The notes: generated by a model from the sequence alone, not told the origin. A stretch of DNA of 64,000 nt from Actinernus sp. WN-2022 (GCA_030867875.1 JAOWCC010000553.1:1327001-1391000), one strand, 5' to 3'; shown: positions 8,493-21,178, counted from the first letter of the stretch. Numbers and translations: made by a program.

Positions 8493-9973
8493 ATGATCCC
8501 GAAAGTCACAATTATGAATGAAGCTGAAGACTTAGAAACTTCTCAGAGCGATAAGGATTATAGCTTTACGTCCCTGGCCTCATCCTTCACACCTGAAAAT
8601 CAGCATATTGCCGAACAGTTGAAATATATTACAACAGATGAAAGTAGCTGCGCCAGCGAGTTCGGTTCTACATTCAGAAAGCAGATATGTTCACCAACAA
8701 AGAGACAAGATTATAGCTTTACGTCCCTGGCTTCACCCGACAATCGGTATTCCGATATTACTACAGATGAAAGCAGCTTTGCCAGCGAGTTGCCGGCTTC
8801 TCCGTTAACTGAGCAGATATATTCACCAACAAAGAGACTAGCCTGCGTACAGACGTTCTCTACAAAGACACAAGAAGATGATATATTGGATACTTTCACA
8901 GCCGGTGATGAAAGAGCTCCAAGTGAGTTTTCTTCTCCAGTTAAGAGCTGTACTCTAATGGACATTAGCACAGATGACAGTGTAGGCAGCGAGTCTGTGA
9001 AGGAACAAGAAGGCGTACTAAGCAATATTTCCACAGATGAAAGCACAGCTGGAACGCCATTTACGCCAATAAAGAGCCCTAGTGATCTAGAGGAGCATGT
9101 ATTTTCCTCCCCTGTAGCAGCCTCAACGCCAGCAAAAAAGGCTCGATTGTATTTTACATCGAACTCGAACGAGGAAGACGCCGTGTGTGACAGTGCCACT
9201 ACTACTACTAGTGTTAGTGGTAACACTTCCCACATGCAGGACGTGGACACCAGCGTTAAAGGTAAAGTGACAGATCTTTCACGAAGAACATTTTTCTTTG
9301 CTGTATCTAACGAAAGACTGGAAAACTTAATTCAAAAGCGAGGCGGGAAGGTGGCCTCTTTTTTCGATGTTTCCGATGTTACCGATGTTGTAACACAAGA
9401 GACTTACGGCGGTGTTTGTACTCCGAAACGCTGTGCGAAAACGAGTATTAAGCTGAATGCATACAATCCTGGAGCAATTGCGCTAAAGATTGCAGGTGCA
9501 ATTATCGAGAAAACTCCAACTTCAATAATAGAGCTGTGTGAAAAATATAACATTAACATAATACCGGCAAAGGAGTTACATGAGATTGCATCTCGTAATC
9601 CAACCAAGCCAGTGTGTGGGGTGACACCTCATCACAAGATAACCGTGCGAAGCTCCGGGCACCTTTTCTAAAAGTTGAGGACAAATCCCACAAGTACAGA
9701 CCGCTTGTCAAAGAATTTAAGTCTTGGCCGAACATAGTTGAACAGCTTCTAAGCGACAAATCCACTCCTTTCACAAAGGCAAACGTACGCGAACGCAAAA
9801 CGGTTGAATGTAGGCCCATATTTTGCGAACACTGTAAACGCTACATTCCAAGGAAAGACTTAGAACGTCATTGCAAAGGGGAAATGCATCAGAGGGCAAT
9901 ATCTCGCCCGGGTTACTGGGACAAACTAGATGATCTCATTGCTTTTTGTAACACAAGTTCGTCTAATCATTAA
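8493..9973 (+). pseudogene. DBF4-like (Cdc7 kinase regulatory subunit), intronless, one frameshift
   Basis: DBF4 binds and activates Cdc7 kinase to license replication origins in the nucleus. The first frame (8493-9671, 392 codons) has a Ser/Thr/Asp-rich N terminus with repeated TDESS(C/F)ASE blocks and SPTKR, SPVKS and TPIKSP sites, then a motif-N/BRCT-like segment near residue 268 (RRTFFFAVSNERLENL, GGKVASFF, TDVVTQ). The second frame (to 9973) holds motif M (PFLKVEDKSHKYRPL) and a motif-C zinc finger, CEHC then H and H spaced CX2C-X11-H-X5-H. All three DBF4 signatures are therefore present in the right order. The frames join near a GGGG run at about 9619, consistent with a one-base loss or a sequence error. 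No introns are seen across 1.48 kb, which suggests a retrocopy. An in-frame TGA lies upstream of the ATG. Confidence 0.75.
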
Positions 9974-11084
9974 TCGCCGACAAGATATTATAAGAAGCCA
10001 GTAATTTTCAAACACCAGTTCAGATTTTATAAACCCGCCGGTAAAAAAACCGTGTTTATACATAATGTTTCGTTAATGTTCATGCAAGGATGTAATAAAA
10101 GGACTAAGAGGCGTTTAGAAAAAGGACTGGATCCAGTTGTTCAAAGGGTGGTTCCGTTGATCGCAGTGCATTATGGGGTATCGGACAACATGGCGATTTC
10201 ATGGGAAAAGGGATATACGCGGATACTACAGTTTTTGGTGTAAAAAGAACCAAACCAGATTTCTATATTGTTTACAATTGAATGGGATATACTATACTGT
10301 CGTTATCAGCAATATTTTGAAGTGGCAAGGAACATAATGCCGTGATAACTGGTATTATATTGTTCTTTGTATTAATACATTCTCATGTCTCAAGATATTT
10401 CATCATGCAACACTCAATGAAATAATTGTAACTCTGTGCATCCTTGATCCTCTCCCTATATACTAACCTGCCATGGTTAATAGCTAAGGTGATCATATGA
10501 TTTCGAGTGCAATTTAGGATTAATTTTGTAGCAGTGTGCTTTTCAAAGAGTATTTAACAAAATAAAGAAGCCTTAGCCATGTTTTATACTATCATAAAAC
10601 ACGATGGGCATTGAAATGCTAAAGCACAAGCTGAAGGCGCGTGCTTTCAACATTTCTCAAGTGTTCTCAAATGACCAGAGTGTTTTACGATAGTATAAAA
10701 CATGGATTCAAGGCTTCTTTATCTGTTTTATAATATAGATTTACGCGCTTGATGAAAGGAAACTGTCAGTTGAAAACAATAAAACACGGCAAACCATGTT
10801 ATATACTCTGATAAAACATGGCTTTTTAGCCAATTAGAGTGCGCGTACTATCGTATCTATATTATAAATCATAATTATTAATATTATTTTCCAATATTTG
10901 TCCCCGTTTATTTAAAGATGATTCTTTCCAGTTCATAATTATTGCATTAATCGCCCTCTGGGCTATGGTTTGTGCACATAGTTGAAGTGTGAATTAATAT
11001 TTGTGACTTTAGAAAGGAATCAGGCTATCTATAAATGGATTCCTATAAATAGGTATTTTATATTGAGCTTATTGTTTGTTTCAG
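9974..11084. other. No confirmed gene; 3' flank and a TIR element
   Basis: A short ORF at 10052-10243 has a basic start (QGCNKRTKRRLEKGL) and could be a 5' exon of the next gene, but no donor follows. The stretch also holds the element at 10562-10722 and an AATAAAG near 10561. Confidence 0.4.
10562..10722. mobile_element. Short inverted-repeat element (MITE-like)
   Basis: Terminal inverted repeats of about 45 bp, left ATAAAGAAGCCTT then CATGTTTTATACTATC, right reverse complement ending AAGGCTTCTTTAT, enclose about 70 bp. A related single end (CATGTT-ATACTCTGATAAAA) follows near 10795. The target duplication is not clear. Confidence 0.7.
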
Positions 11085-14000
11085 AATTGACTGATAATAG
11101 TTCACACACAAACACCAGTGATTTCAGCTTGTTGACAAAGAAGAGAACTTACATTGAAATTATCCAGGAAGGTAAGTTAAGCCTGCCCTGTGGCCATGTC
11201 TATGGTAATAAATAGAAATACAAATATCAAAACATAAAAAGTTAATTTTACTTTGCTTCAGACTGATCATAGTAAATAGAGTGGAATGGTTATGAAACTC
11301 AGGGACCTTCTTTGTTATATATGTCTTTGTTAGCTTTTTTCAACCACTACTGTGCACAAAACACAATATAAATTCCAACATGTTAATCAATCAGCCAATA
11401 GAAATGTTTGAGTTCATGCATTCAGGAAACGCTAATGAACTAGGTCTGTGCACAATCTTTTGTCTTACCCCCTTCCAACATAAATAGCAGCGCCTTTGTT
11501 AGCCCTTTTGAAGTTTGCCAGGTTTCCTAACCATTCCACTCTATTAACAATGGACTGATGAAAACACTGGCATGGTGACCATTTTTAATTGACCACTGCC
11601 AAATTGAAAAAAGGACAGGGCTGAGTTTGTAAAGTTTATTTTGTTAGAATTTTCAAACAGCACACACTATTAATTGTCAATTGAACTTGCACATTAATGA
11701 TTACCAATACTAATAATATGGATACAAAAATACTAAATTATGATTGGCTGAGTACGCATAGACATGTTAATCACTAACAGCAGTGCAAACAGTTAATTCG
11801 ATGCAGAAACTAGTTAATTCGATGCAAAATCAAATTTTCATTACTGCATCTACATTATTAACCAGTAATCATTAGTGTGCAATGTTCAATTAACAATTAA
11901 TAGTGTTTGTGATGTTTGAAAATTCCACAAATAGCACTCGTCCTGCAGACTTGTGTTATTTTAATTACACTACTAAAATTACACTACTGGATTATCAATA
12001 CATACAATGTAAATAGTGCATTAAGAGGTCTCCTTCCTCTTCTAATCTGTATGAGTGGGACATGAATTAAGAACCTGTCATGTTATCTTGAGAAAGAGTA
12101 GGGGATTTTCTACCGACACAACAGCCTGTGAGGTATTCTGAGGTACTAATATACATTTCACTCATGATTGTAAACTACATGGCAGCACATTGCACCACAA
12201 TAGCAGTCCGTATCACAAAAGTAATCTAGTGGAGTGCATTTGAATAATTTATATTCATATAGAATTTGATGTGGCTAAATGGAATTTAGGCAAAGTTAAC
12301 CACAAGACAATGCTGGCCAGCAGTCTTCCCAAAATAATTAAGCTATGTGGGAGGTTGGGGTTCCATGTGCTTGCTGAGTAACCTCACTTGTTGCATTCTT
12401 GCTGATCTTTGTGGATCACTGGTTGTGTTTAACATGACAAAGAATTGATGAGGACAGCATGGCTGCAAGTTACACTGAGTATGTGCAGTACAGTACACTT
12501 ACTTGATAGATGTACTGCGGGGTGCGAACAACTCAAAGGCTTCACGTTGGCTCACTCCAGCGTTAAGTGTCCTTTTTTTTTACGTACATGTAGTACCACA
12601 GGTAGTTCACTTTCAAGTATATTTCGCAAAAGCAATTTTAGAACTGGATTCCAGAGGTTTATTATCTCTCTATATATTATTTTTCCCAGCAAGGAGCAAA
12701 GCAATGAGAAAGAAAACTTAGCGTAGGGCTGGAGGTGATAAACCTCTTGTAACCAGGGTAACAACACTCTTGTACATGATTGGATATAACTGACTATAGT
12801 TTAATTTCGTTTTGTTTCAGTGAAAAAGATGAGGTGTTGTGAGAATAAGTGTCTCGAAATAATGGATGCAATTGATATGTGCATTGCCCGGAAGAATTTT
12901 GATTCCCAAACCCCAGTGCAAAAAAACCAGTCTGTGCTGGAATACTTGTTGACACATGTGCAGCAGCTGATTAAGTAAGTGATGTTGTCTTAAAATTAAC
13001 AAGTTTGGTATATGTATAAAATGTACATGTATGTATCTTCAGAGTATGAGCCTATCCACACTAGCACAAAAAAAAGACTTGTCCAAGACAAAACCAAAAA
13101 GGAAAATGTGTCATGCAATTGATAAATTTTGCCTGTCCATTGCCATTACTTATTCTACTGCATGTCAGTACATACTGTACATGTATTCATTTTTGGGAGC
13201 TTACAGTGTAATAATAATAATTACTGACATGTATGTGAACATTTTAGATCAAATTTTATCTGAGTTCTAAAAATGTTTGAATTAGGGAATATTACGGTAG
13301 TTTAAAAGTCAAGTACGTGTAAGAATCATTCAACTATTTATCAGGCCCTGTTTTATTATTAATTTGTGGTCTGAATTAAGCAGAAATAGCACTAGTTAAT
13401 ATTTTAATTTACAAATTGGTGGCTTTACTTGGAGACTTTAAAATTCTTAAAAAAATGCCTTTGTTCTCTGACATTGAAATTCTGCATGCTTTCTTAGGCC
13501 CAGAGATGCAGAGGAGGTACCTTACTATATCAATGGATATAGACTATGTTTAAGTGCATATACTGCAGTACTTGGCATCAGAAGAGGCACATTTGATGAA
13601 ATATTTAGGATATTCAGAGATGGGCAAGTAAATGTTGTAAGGTACAGAAACTGGTCAAAACAACGAATGGTGAGACATGCATGGCTGGATAATTACGTGC
13701 GAAAGGTTAATGAACATGTACAGCATTATAACTACATGTATGCACTAATAACTGTACTTGAACCACTGGGTCCACCTGAAGATAGTTGGTAAACACAGTA
13801 CAACTTTAAAACAAAGAATCATGACTTTTTGGTATTAATGGAGCAACAATGTTACAAGCAAATCATTTCTGATTATAAAATTTGCCTACTGTATTAATAC
13901 AATTTACAAGGAGTCCTTTGTTATCAATCTGGTCTCTGAGTGGCCAATGTTTTTTAGGTCAGCCTGGTTTGAGTTGCCACACAGTAATAGTGTAACTACA

Positions 14001-17000
14001 GCTATAGGTGGTATGTTTCTAATATCCATGCAATTGCCTGGAAATATTTTGCATGCTTCAGTGATCAAAGGTAAACTAAGGTACATTGTTTGTTGTATCA
14101 TTATATAGGACATAAAAGTATGTACCTTTTATTAACTTACAATTTTCATGCATGCAGTAGCTCCAGATACATTAGGTGATGATGAAAATGAATGCAACCT
14201 AGCTATTATACACAGACAACAATAGATGTGATCATGGATAATCTAGAAGCTAATTAACATGCCTATAAAAGGCTATTACATCACCAGGATCCCATTATTA
14301 CACACCTGGGTATTGTACACTTCATGTATTTCAAAATTAAAAACTCATTCTTCTTTTTACATTTATACTTTTTGTAAGGTTGGTGACAAGATGCCAGACT
14401 GTGCTGGAGTTCACCTTCCCTGCTACCTTGATCTAACAAAATTGTACTCTCAGCTGAAGGAGGACTTAAAGATAAATGGAGATAAGACAGTTTGCTACTC
14501 CTTGTTTTGCAAGATGATGCATGAGGAGTTTAGCCATGTTAAAATTCCAAAGGTAAACAAAATCATTGAATCGTTGGTTGACCAGCAACATGAACAGCAG
14601 CATGAATTAATATTTCAGCCAATAAAAAGACCAAACAATTGCTGTTACCATGCAGAGCTCTGATAGCGACAGAGCTCTGGGTACAATACTGAGATCAGGT
14701 TGCTGCAAAAAAACAAGAAGCCTTGTGAATTAACAGTCATTATGATAACTAAGCAAACAGTGCTACCTAATACACTCAATTGAAATCCCAGCTCCCCCCA
14801 AACTGGGACATACATGTATGTGGGGCATTATTTTGATGTTAATTGACCAGTTTTTTTAACTGTGCAGATACATGTACATGCATGCAACAAATCTGAATGG
14901 TGATGACGTCAAGTATTATTTACTATAATTATGATTCATACTTTCAGGCAGATAGATTCACTAAATGCGACTACTGTACACAGCTTAACGAAGAGCGACA
15001 CAAGGCAATGGATAAGGATGTTAGGCAGTACTTGGATGGCTTATTTGATTTTCACAATAAATTGCAAAAGTAAGATCACTTCTCGTTTAAAATTTATATA
15101 CTGCCATGCATGTGTGGTTTAGGCCTACACGTATGTAGATTTATCCAGCCGACTCTACAACTTTTCTCACCAAAAATACAACTATACAAGCATGACGTAA
15201 ATAATCGCTATCAATGGCTTTCTTGAAATCTAATAGTCAAGAAAGAGTTAACTATACTGGAAGTACCTACATCTACCAACCTTTTTTATTTTATTTGGCC
15301 TTATCATAAATATTCAGAAAATATGTTTTCATAAACTGCAAGGTCACTGTATAATTATGAATGCACCAGTTTTGATCATTCTAAAGAATGTAAATTATTT
15401 TGACATGCCAATTAATATCATTTACCAAATTACATAAATTATTGTTAGTAGTTCGATTTATGATCTGCCAGACTGGTACGTTTGTATATAACATTGACCT
15501 AATGCACCAGCACACACACAAGTTGTAATATGTTGCAGTTGAAATTGACCATTCAGTTCAATTTGACCATTGGTCATATTCAACTAGTTCAATTTGACCC
15601 GGTCAAACCAACCTACATGTAGGTCAAATTGACCCAGGTTTCACTATCAATGATTCTAAAAAAAATCTCCCTCCCATCCCCTCCCCTCCCTCCCCTCTCT
15701 CCCCTCCCATATACTTACACTTACCTTTCATTCAGATGTAATACCATGTACTGAACTCAGAGGGATTTGAACTCAGCAGCTCTGCCTTGACACACCCAGT
15801 TTTCCACTGACTTAACACACTGCACCACACAAGTGAACTGAATGGTCAATTTTAACTACAACATATACATGTACATAATAATATTATAATAAATTATTTA
15901 ACAATTATTTACCTTAGTGTCGGTGAATAGTGGTGGTTATTTACCGAGCCGCAAGCGGCGAGGTAAATATCTACCACTATTCACCGACACTAAGGTGAAT
16001 AATTGTTTTAGTATATACCACACCAAGGAGGATTGAAAGGGCTTCCCGTGGTACTTTGAGCGCTCACATGGTATTTTTACAAGTTACAGAGATTGAAAGG
16101 AGAGGTTCGCGCAAAAATTCCCTTCTATTACAAGCGATTTTTCTTCTCTTTTAGGAATTGAAGGAGAATCTTTTATATACCAATCGTCTCTTTATTATTC
16201 ATATTACGTGGTACAATGTTTTTTTCCAGACAACTGTCGTTGCATTAATTCATGCGAAGTCGTTTTGTTATGCTTGAATTCATAATAGCGTCCATTGTTC
16301 AAAGTTCAAGGTGACTGACCTTCTCATGAATTGAAGTTTCTTCCTAAATCACTGAATACCTTAGAGATTTTATGTATCAGATATCTTATTCAAGTGCTCA
16401 ACAATACTCGGTATTCAAATGTATTCTAATGTACTCACGTTCTGCTGGAGTAATCACGTCTGCATTAACCGTTAAAATTTGGCGCGAAACGGATATTCTC
16501 AAACCACCGCTGCGAATTCACGGTTTGAATTCACTCACGATGATTTTGCAAATCTTTGCTACTTGTGAAGGGAAATCTGTTTGATTTATCCTTAGGTGTT
16601 AATATTCAAATGCATGAAGATAATGTTGGTAAAAGACCACATATTGAAAGTGGAAAATCAGTAACTTCTCTCTCGGCACAAAACTCGGTAGCAAACTCGG
16701 TAGCAAACTCGGTAGCAAACTCGGTAGACGGTAGTCAACTCTCCGGCCGGCAGCAAACTCGGTAGTCAACTCGTTTGAAAACTGAAAATTAACCTCCAGA
16801 CATGGAAAACTTCGTACTGGGGTGAACTTCTTTGTACTTTGATCCATATAATAGATAAAATAGACATAAATAAGCTCGCGAGTGTCAAATGGACTAGCAG
16901 AGAACGGTCTTATCCGAACGCCAGCCATCTCAAATGAGCAAGTCACGTGATTTTTGTCGTTGATAATATATTTGGTTGCAAAGGATCATGGGAAGCCCTT

Positions 17001-19087
17001 TCAATCCTCCTTGATACCACACTGCAGGTGAATAGCCAGCACCAAATAGTTATTTTATTTTCTCTCAAATGGACAAAAACTTGTGCGAGGTGATCACTGC
17101 TTTGCTCGGAGGTGAATATGAAATCATATTCACTGTTTGAATAGCCAATCAGATCGAGTGAAAAGTGATATACAACAAGTTTTGGCAATATATGTACCAA
17201 AATAATATGAATTGCAAGTGAAATTTTGTCAGTATAAAAATAATTTCCATTAGAAAACCTTGAAATAACCATATAATTATCCTATAAATAGAATTGCTGG
17301 TTGCCAGTGCCTATTAAAACCACTGATTTATGTAATGTATTTTGTTTTCAGGAATGAAAGGCTTGTATATTACAAGCACAGGGCAAAGGCCAAGCAAGAC
17401 CCAACACAGTTTATGTGCATCATCCAGGATGGCATGGACCAAGCAAAGCTGATGTTGCCACGCCTTCTGACTACTGCACATGCATATGCCAGTGCAAGGC
17501 AACTTAAAACCCATCTGACAGGTGTTCTAAATGATGGCCATTTCCCTCATGGCTATTTCGACCTAGGCCAGTATCGACATGATTCTAACCTCACAATTAA
17601 TATTCTCCTTCAAGAACTCGGTTCAATGTCACACATTCCTGACAAGTTCTACTATCAATTAGACAACTGTTGGCGTGAAAACAAAAACCAACATGTAATG
17701 CACTTCTTGGGAGTTTTGGTTAAACTCAATATTGTGAAGCAGGTATTTTATGGAGATGATTATACTTGTATATGTACAATGTACAATGTACTACATAACT
17801 GTAGTTTTGTGGAATAAAGTGGGTCTTGCATGTAGTGAGCTTTTTAGAGCCAATTCATAATTACATGTAGCCTCTCTGAAAAGAAAAACAAACAAGTTGA
17901 CCCTGCATTAAGAGCCATTGTTTGAACTGCCAAAACAATATACTATACCAATTGAAGTATAGTACAATTTTCATGTAGCGACATGTAGTGTTTTGACAAA
18001 TTACATGTAATTAGGATTTTCAAATAAACGACTGTCTTTATAATTAAATGAAATCACTAATTATTGAAAGTATGCATGCAAAACAATATTATCTAATGGT
18101 AATATCACTGATTCTGGTATTTTCTGCTTAATTCAGATTAAGGTTAATTTCTTGATGGTTGGCCACACCCATGAAGCTATCGACCAAATGTTTAACACGT
18201 AAGTGCATTAAGATATTTATAACTTGATTCTAAACACACTAAAGATATAAATAAAATTTAAATTATTTAAAGAAGGTTTAGAAACGAAAGACCAAGTGTA
18301 ATTACTGTATACAGTCAATGCCAAAAAGGTTGTCCTGTACAAAGTAACGTACTAATAAGTATATACTTTTTTGTGGAATAATAATGCTAATATATTAAAG
18401 GAGAACTGAACCCTAAATCAATCCAATGACTATGTACAAACTTCTATTCAAAAGGAATAGGAAATACGTTTTGAAGCTCGAAAATAGCTCATTCCCTGCT
18501 GATAAAGCTACTAAGTTTGTGTGGCAGCTCAATTCGGTACTTTTTTCGCATAACGTACATCATGCATACCCATACTTTCAGCATAAAGAAAGCACAATAG
18601 TGTGCAAGTATGACTCAGTCGTTAAACCATCTATTCAAAATGAAGAACAACATGACAAAACTAATTTATTGCCTGTATAGTACATCACATTTTGGTCTGG
18701 CTACTGGTCTGATATCTGTACATCTCGTAAACTGGTACTTTTGCTGACACGCAATCTGCAGTAATTTACCCACAATACACCCGATATAGTTGGGGGGGGG
18801 GGGGGGGTCAGAATTTCTGAATTTTTTTGAATATATATAATTTTATATATCACATGGAGAAGGGAAAGGAGGTCTGATCCTGAAACAAATACTTACCAAA
18901 GTGTGTGTAAACAGACCAAATTCAGTTTTTTCTCTCTCGAATGGTCGAAAAACAATTGTGGTATTCTGATTGGTTCATACATTTAACAGTGTGACTTCTT
19001 GTGTGCATATTTGGATTGGTCTGATTGACTTGGATGGCTCATGCATTATTTTGTACATTGTGTCAGGCTCTCCCTTTTCTCTCCCTT

Positions 19088-19126
<39 letters not shown>

Positions 19127-19271
19127 GTGGAAAAGAGAGCTTGATTGCAGGTTATATTAGTTGATTTGTTAAGATTTTGCATACATTTATCCAATCATAT
19201 GACTTTTTTTATACTTTCATATACTAGGCTGTCCCAGTACCTGCACAAGGCCAACATATTGACACTACCAG
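11085..19271 (+). CDS. DUF7869-type protein, 8 phase-matched exons (partial)
   Basis: The exons are 11085-11171, 12821-12974, 13498-13669, 14379-14552, 14948-15069, 17352-17742, 18137-18198 and 19228-19271. Every join keeps frame and uses GT-AG. Key parts in order: a KKMRCCENKC segment; a helix-rich block (YYINGYRLCLSAYTAVLG); a CDYC pair in exon 5; IIQDGMDQAKLMLPRL and QLDNCWRENKN in exon 6; FLMVGHTHEAIDQMF in exon 7; LTLP in exon 8. The D...DN...GHTHE order is the hallmark of the DUF7869 family, which looks like a transposase/nuclease fold. Its true biochemistry is not known to me. The start lies upstream, since exon 1 needs one carried base, and the end was not found. Introns hold several nested elements. 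Exon 8 ends in a phase that does not fit the ATPase exon at 21779, so either an exon is missing or these are two genes. Confidence 0.75.
15662..15711. repeat. Polypyrimidine tract (CCCTCCC-type)
   Basis: About 50 bp of almost pure C/T on the plus strand (CCCTCCCATCCCCTCCC and continuing) inside the DUF7869 gene intron. The purine strand is G-rich and could form triplex or quadruplex structure. Confidence 0.7.
15911..15996. repeat. Perfect-type hairpin, ~36-bp arms
   Basis: ACCTTAGTGTCGGTGAATAG on the left and CTATTCACCGACACTAAGGT on the right, extending inward through TTTACC/GGTAAA to a GAGCCGCAAGCGGCGAG tip that is itself partly palindromic. Confidence 0.85.
16024..17013. mobile_element. 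990-bp TIR element with a 9-bp target-site duplication
   Basis: Both ends carry about 24 bp of perfect terminal inverted repeat starting CAAGGAGGATTGAAAGGG. The 9-bp direct repeat ATACCACAC flanks it exactly (16015-16023 and 17014-17022). A 9-bp duplication fits Mutator-like elements best; hAT and P elements make 8 bp. The interior has no transposase but includes a 12-bp minisatellite. It sits in an intron of the DUF7869 gene, inside an older repeat that also carries the hairpin at 15911. Confidence 0.85.
16676..16765. repeat. 12-bp minisatellite
   Basis: AAACTCGGTAGC recurs four times in a row (16681-16728), then degenerate copies separated by TCAACTCTCCGGCCGG. It lies in the 990-bp TIR element. 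Confidence 0.8.
18791..18808. repeat. G homopolymer run
   Basis: About 16-17 consecutive G bases on the plus strand, in an intron. The length is likely to be variable or miscounted in an assembly. Confidence 0.8.
19085..19127. repeat. (TTTA)n microsatellite
   Basis: About ten TTTA units in an intron of the DUF7869 gene, just upstream of exon 8. Confidence 0.9.
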
Positions 19272-20124
19272 GTATCTGTAGTAAATCTTCATGTATTAAT
19301 GTAATTATTAGCATGCATGGTATTTCGAGAAATTAGTGATTGGATTGTAGTGAGGCTCAATGGGAAATTTAATTACTAATTTTCTGAAATGTGCTATATC
19401 ATTTTCTAATACTATTATTACCAAGGAACCAAACTGTAATCAATGAGAAGTTTAGTTTACTCTACAGAACATGTATGCATAACAGTTAAGTTGCTTGTGA
19501 AAACATTTTGATTGAGTGCCTTTGATTGAATGACCCTGATTTCACTTGGGGACAATTAAGTAGAATGCAACAATAATAGTTTTTTTAAGAAAATAACACA
19601 CAATTAAAAATGCAATGTAACTACATGTATTTGTTGATTAAATCTCCAAGGAGCGATGTGTGGAGTTTAATTATGTTATCTTTATGGTTTTAAATATCCA
19701 CATAGAAGATATGAAGCAGGTTAGAGAAATGAAGAGTAGAGCATTGTTGAGCTATAAAATGGGGAAGGTACAGGGCACCTTGCTACGAACTAATGATCTA
19801 GCTGCCATAACCTGGTGTGTCGGGGACAGTCCATTGTTCCCTCATCAGCATGCCCATCTAATTTTCTCTTACGCGTGTTAATGAGGGAAAATTAGACTGC
19901 TGCAAGCAAGTCCCTTCTATTCTTCATTTTTTAACTCGTGGCTGCATGCATGCGCAGAACAAGTTATTGGAGTTAGGTGGATGCGAGATAATTTATACAT
20001 TTTTTTTTCTGTGGATTGATGGCATGCCGTTGACTTGCCGAATGACGTTTGATTTTCCGAAGATATATTGATGGACATTTGTGATTAGCTAGCTAGCTGT
20101 GAATGGATATGTGATTTCCTTAAC
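19272..20124. other. No confirmed exon; probable intron or intergenic DNA
   Basis: An ORF at 19660-19881 reads EDMKQVREMKSRALLSYKMG and is followed by a GT, but it has no convincing acceptor in phase with exon 8, so it is not called as an exon. Confidence 0.35.
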
Positions 20125-20808
20125 TGATATCACAGGTACCCCAGGCTCATTATGCGTAAAACGGTTATTTCCCGGATATTTGAAATTACAGTAAATGTAT
20201 GGAGTTTTAGCTCGCAGAAAATCGCCTCGAATTCCCATAAAAATCCCGTACATCGCCAAAATTCCTTCAAATAACGGTTGCCCAGACACAGGTCCTTCAC
20301 CACACTCAGCTTCACTTTCACTGCTTTACTCTAACCGGAGAAAAACGCCACGTAGTTTGCAGTTTTCGAGTTTTGCAAACTACGTGGCGTTTTTCTCCGG
20401 TTAGAGTAAAGCTGTGAAAGTGAAGCTGAGTGTGGTGAAGGACCTGTGTCTGGGCAACCGTTATTTGAAGGAATTTTGGCGATGTACGGGATTTTTATGG
20501 GAATTCGAGGCGATTTTCTGCAGCTGATCGGCGGCTGATCGGCGTAGAGTTTGCTACCTTCCCAATAATTATACTAAGGGAAGAAAAATTCCTGTAACTC
20601 ACTCAATATTGGACGGAATGGCTTGAAACATCACAGAAACTGAAAGAAATACACAAGAGACAGGTAAGAATATTTTAACGATTTATTGAAATTTATTTTA
20701 GAGCAAACGGGCATGCGAGCTAAAACTCCATACATTTACTGTAATTTCAAATATCCGGGAAATAACCGTTTTACGCATAATGAGCCTGGGGTACCTGTGC
20801 TGATATCA
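20125..20808. repeat. Large near-perfect palindrome, ~237-bp arms, with a one-sided 194-bp insert
   Basis: The inner arms 20215-20361 and 20374-20520 are reverse complements over 147 bp with one mismatch seen, around a 12-bp centre (GTTTTCGAGTTT). The outer arms 20125-20215 and 20715-20808 continue the match, with TGATATCA at both tips. The right arm alone is interrupted by 194 bp (20521-20714) that starts CAGCTGATCGGCGGCTGATC. Such high arm identity suggests recent formation or ongoing arm-to-arm conversion. Confidence 0.9.
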
Positions 20809-20829
20809 ATAATAGTCGCTTAATATTAC

Positions 20830-21178
20830 TGGCAGGTGGCTCAACCCTGGAGAGACATGGTAGTGGGTCCCTATCAATGAGTTAGTGGTGATGACATCAT
20901 CGGTCAAATGCTTTTAACTACATGTACATGCCCTCATTTCCAATGCCAGACAGTTCAAACTTGGACAGGCACAGTAGTGGATCCCTATCAATCACAGAGT
21001 GGCGATGACATAACAATGACATCATCAATCACATGATTTTAAGTACATGCCCATATCTCCCTCATTTCTAATGCCAGACAGTTCAAACCTGGACAGACAT
21101 GGTAATGGGTCCCTACAAATCACTTAGTGGCAATGACGTAACTATGATGTCATTGGTCACATGATTGTAACTACATGA
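20830..21178. repeat. ~110-130 bp tandem repeat, 3 copies
   Basis: Units start near 20832, 20943 and 21072. They share TGCCAGACAGTTCAAAC(C/T)TGG, GGTCCCTA(T/C)CAA and GATGACAT, with a CACATGATTTTAACTACATG tail. Spacing is 111 and 129 bp because of a short internal insertion. Confidence 0.85.

Noticed and set aside
8711..9250. 179-codon minus-strand ORF inside the DBF4-like gene
   Set aside because: It is a Ser/Leu-rich shadow of the repetitive TDES-coding region on the plus strand.
16599..16946. 115-codon minus-strand ORF with LLPSLLPSLLPS repeats
   Set aside because: The apparent repeat protein is simply the 12-bp minisatellite translated; 12 is a multiple of 3, so any stop-free frame stays open.
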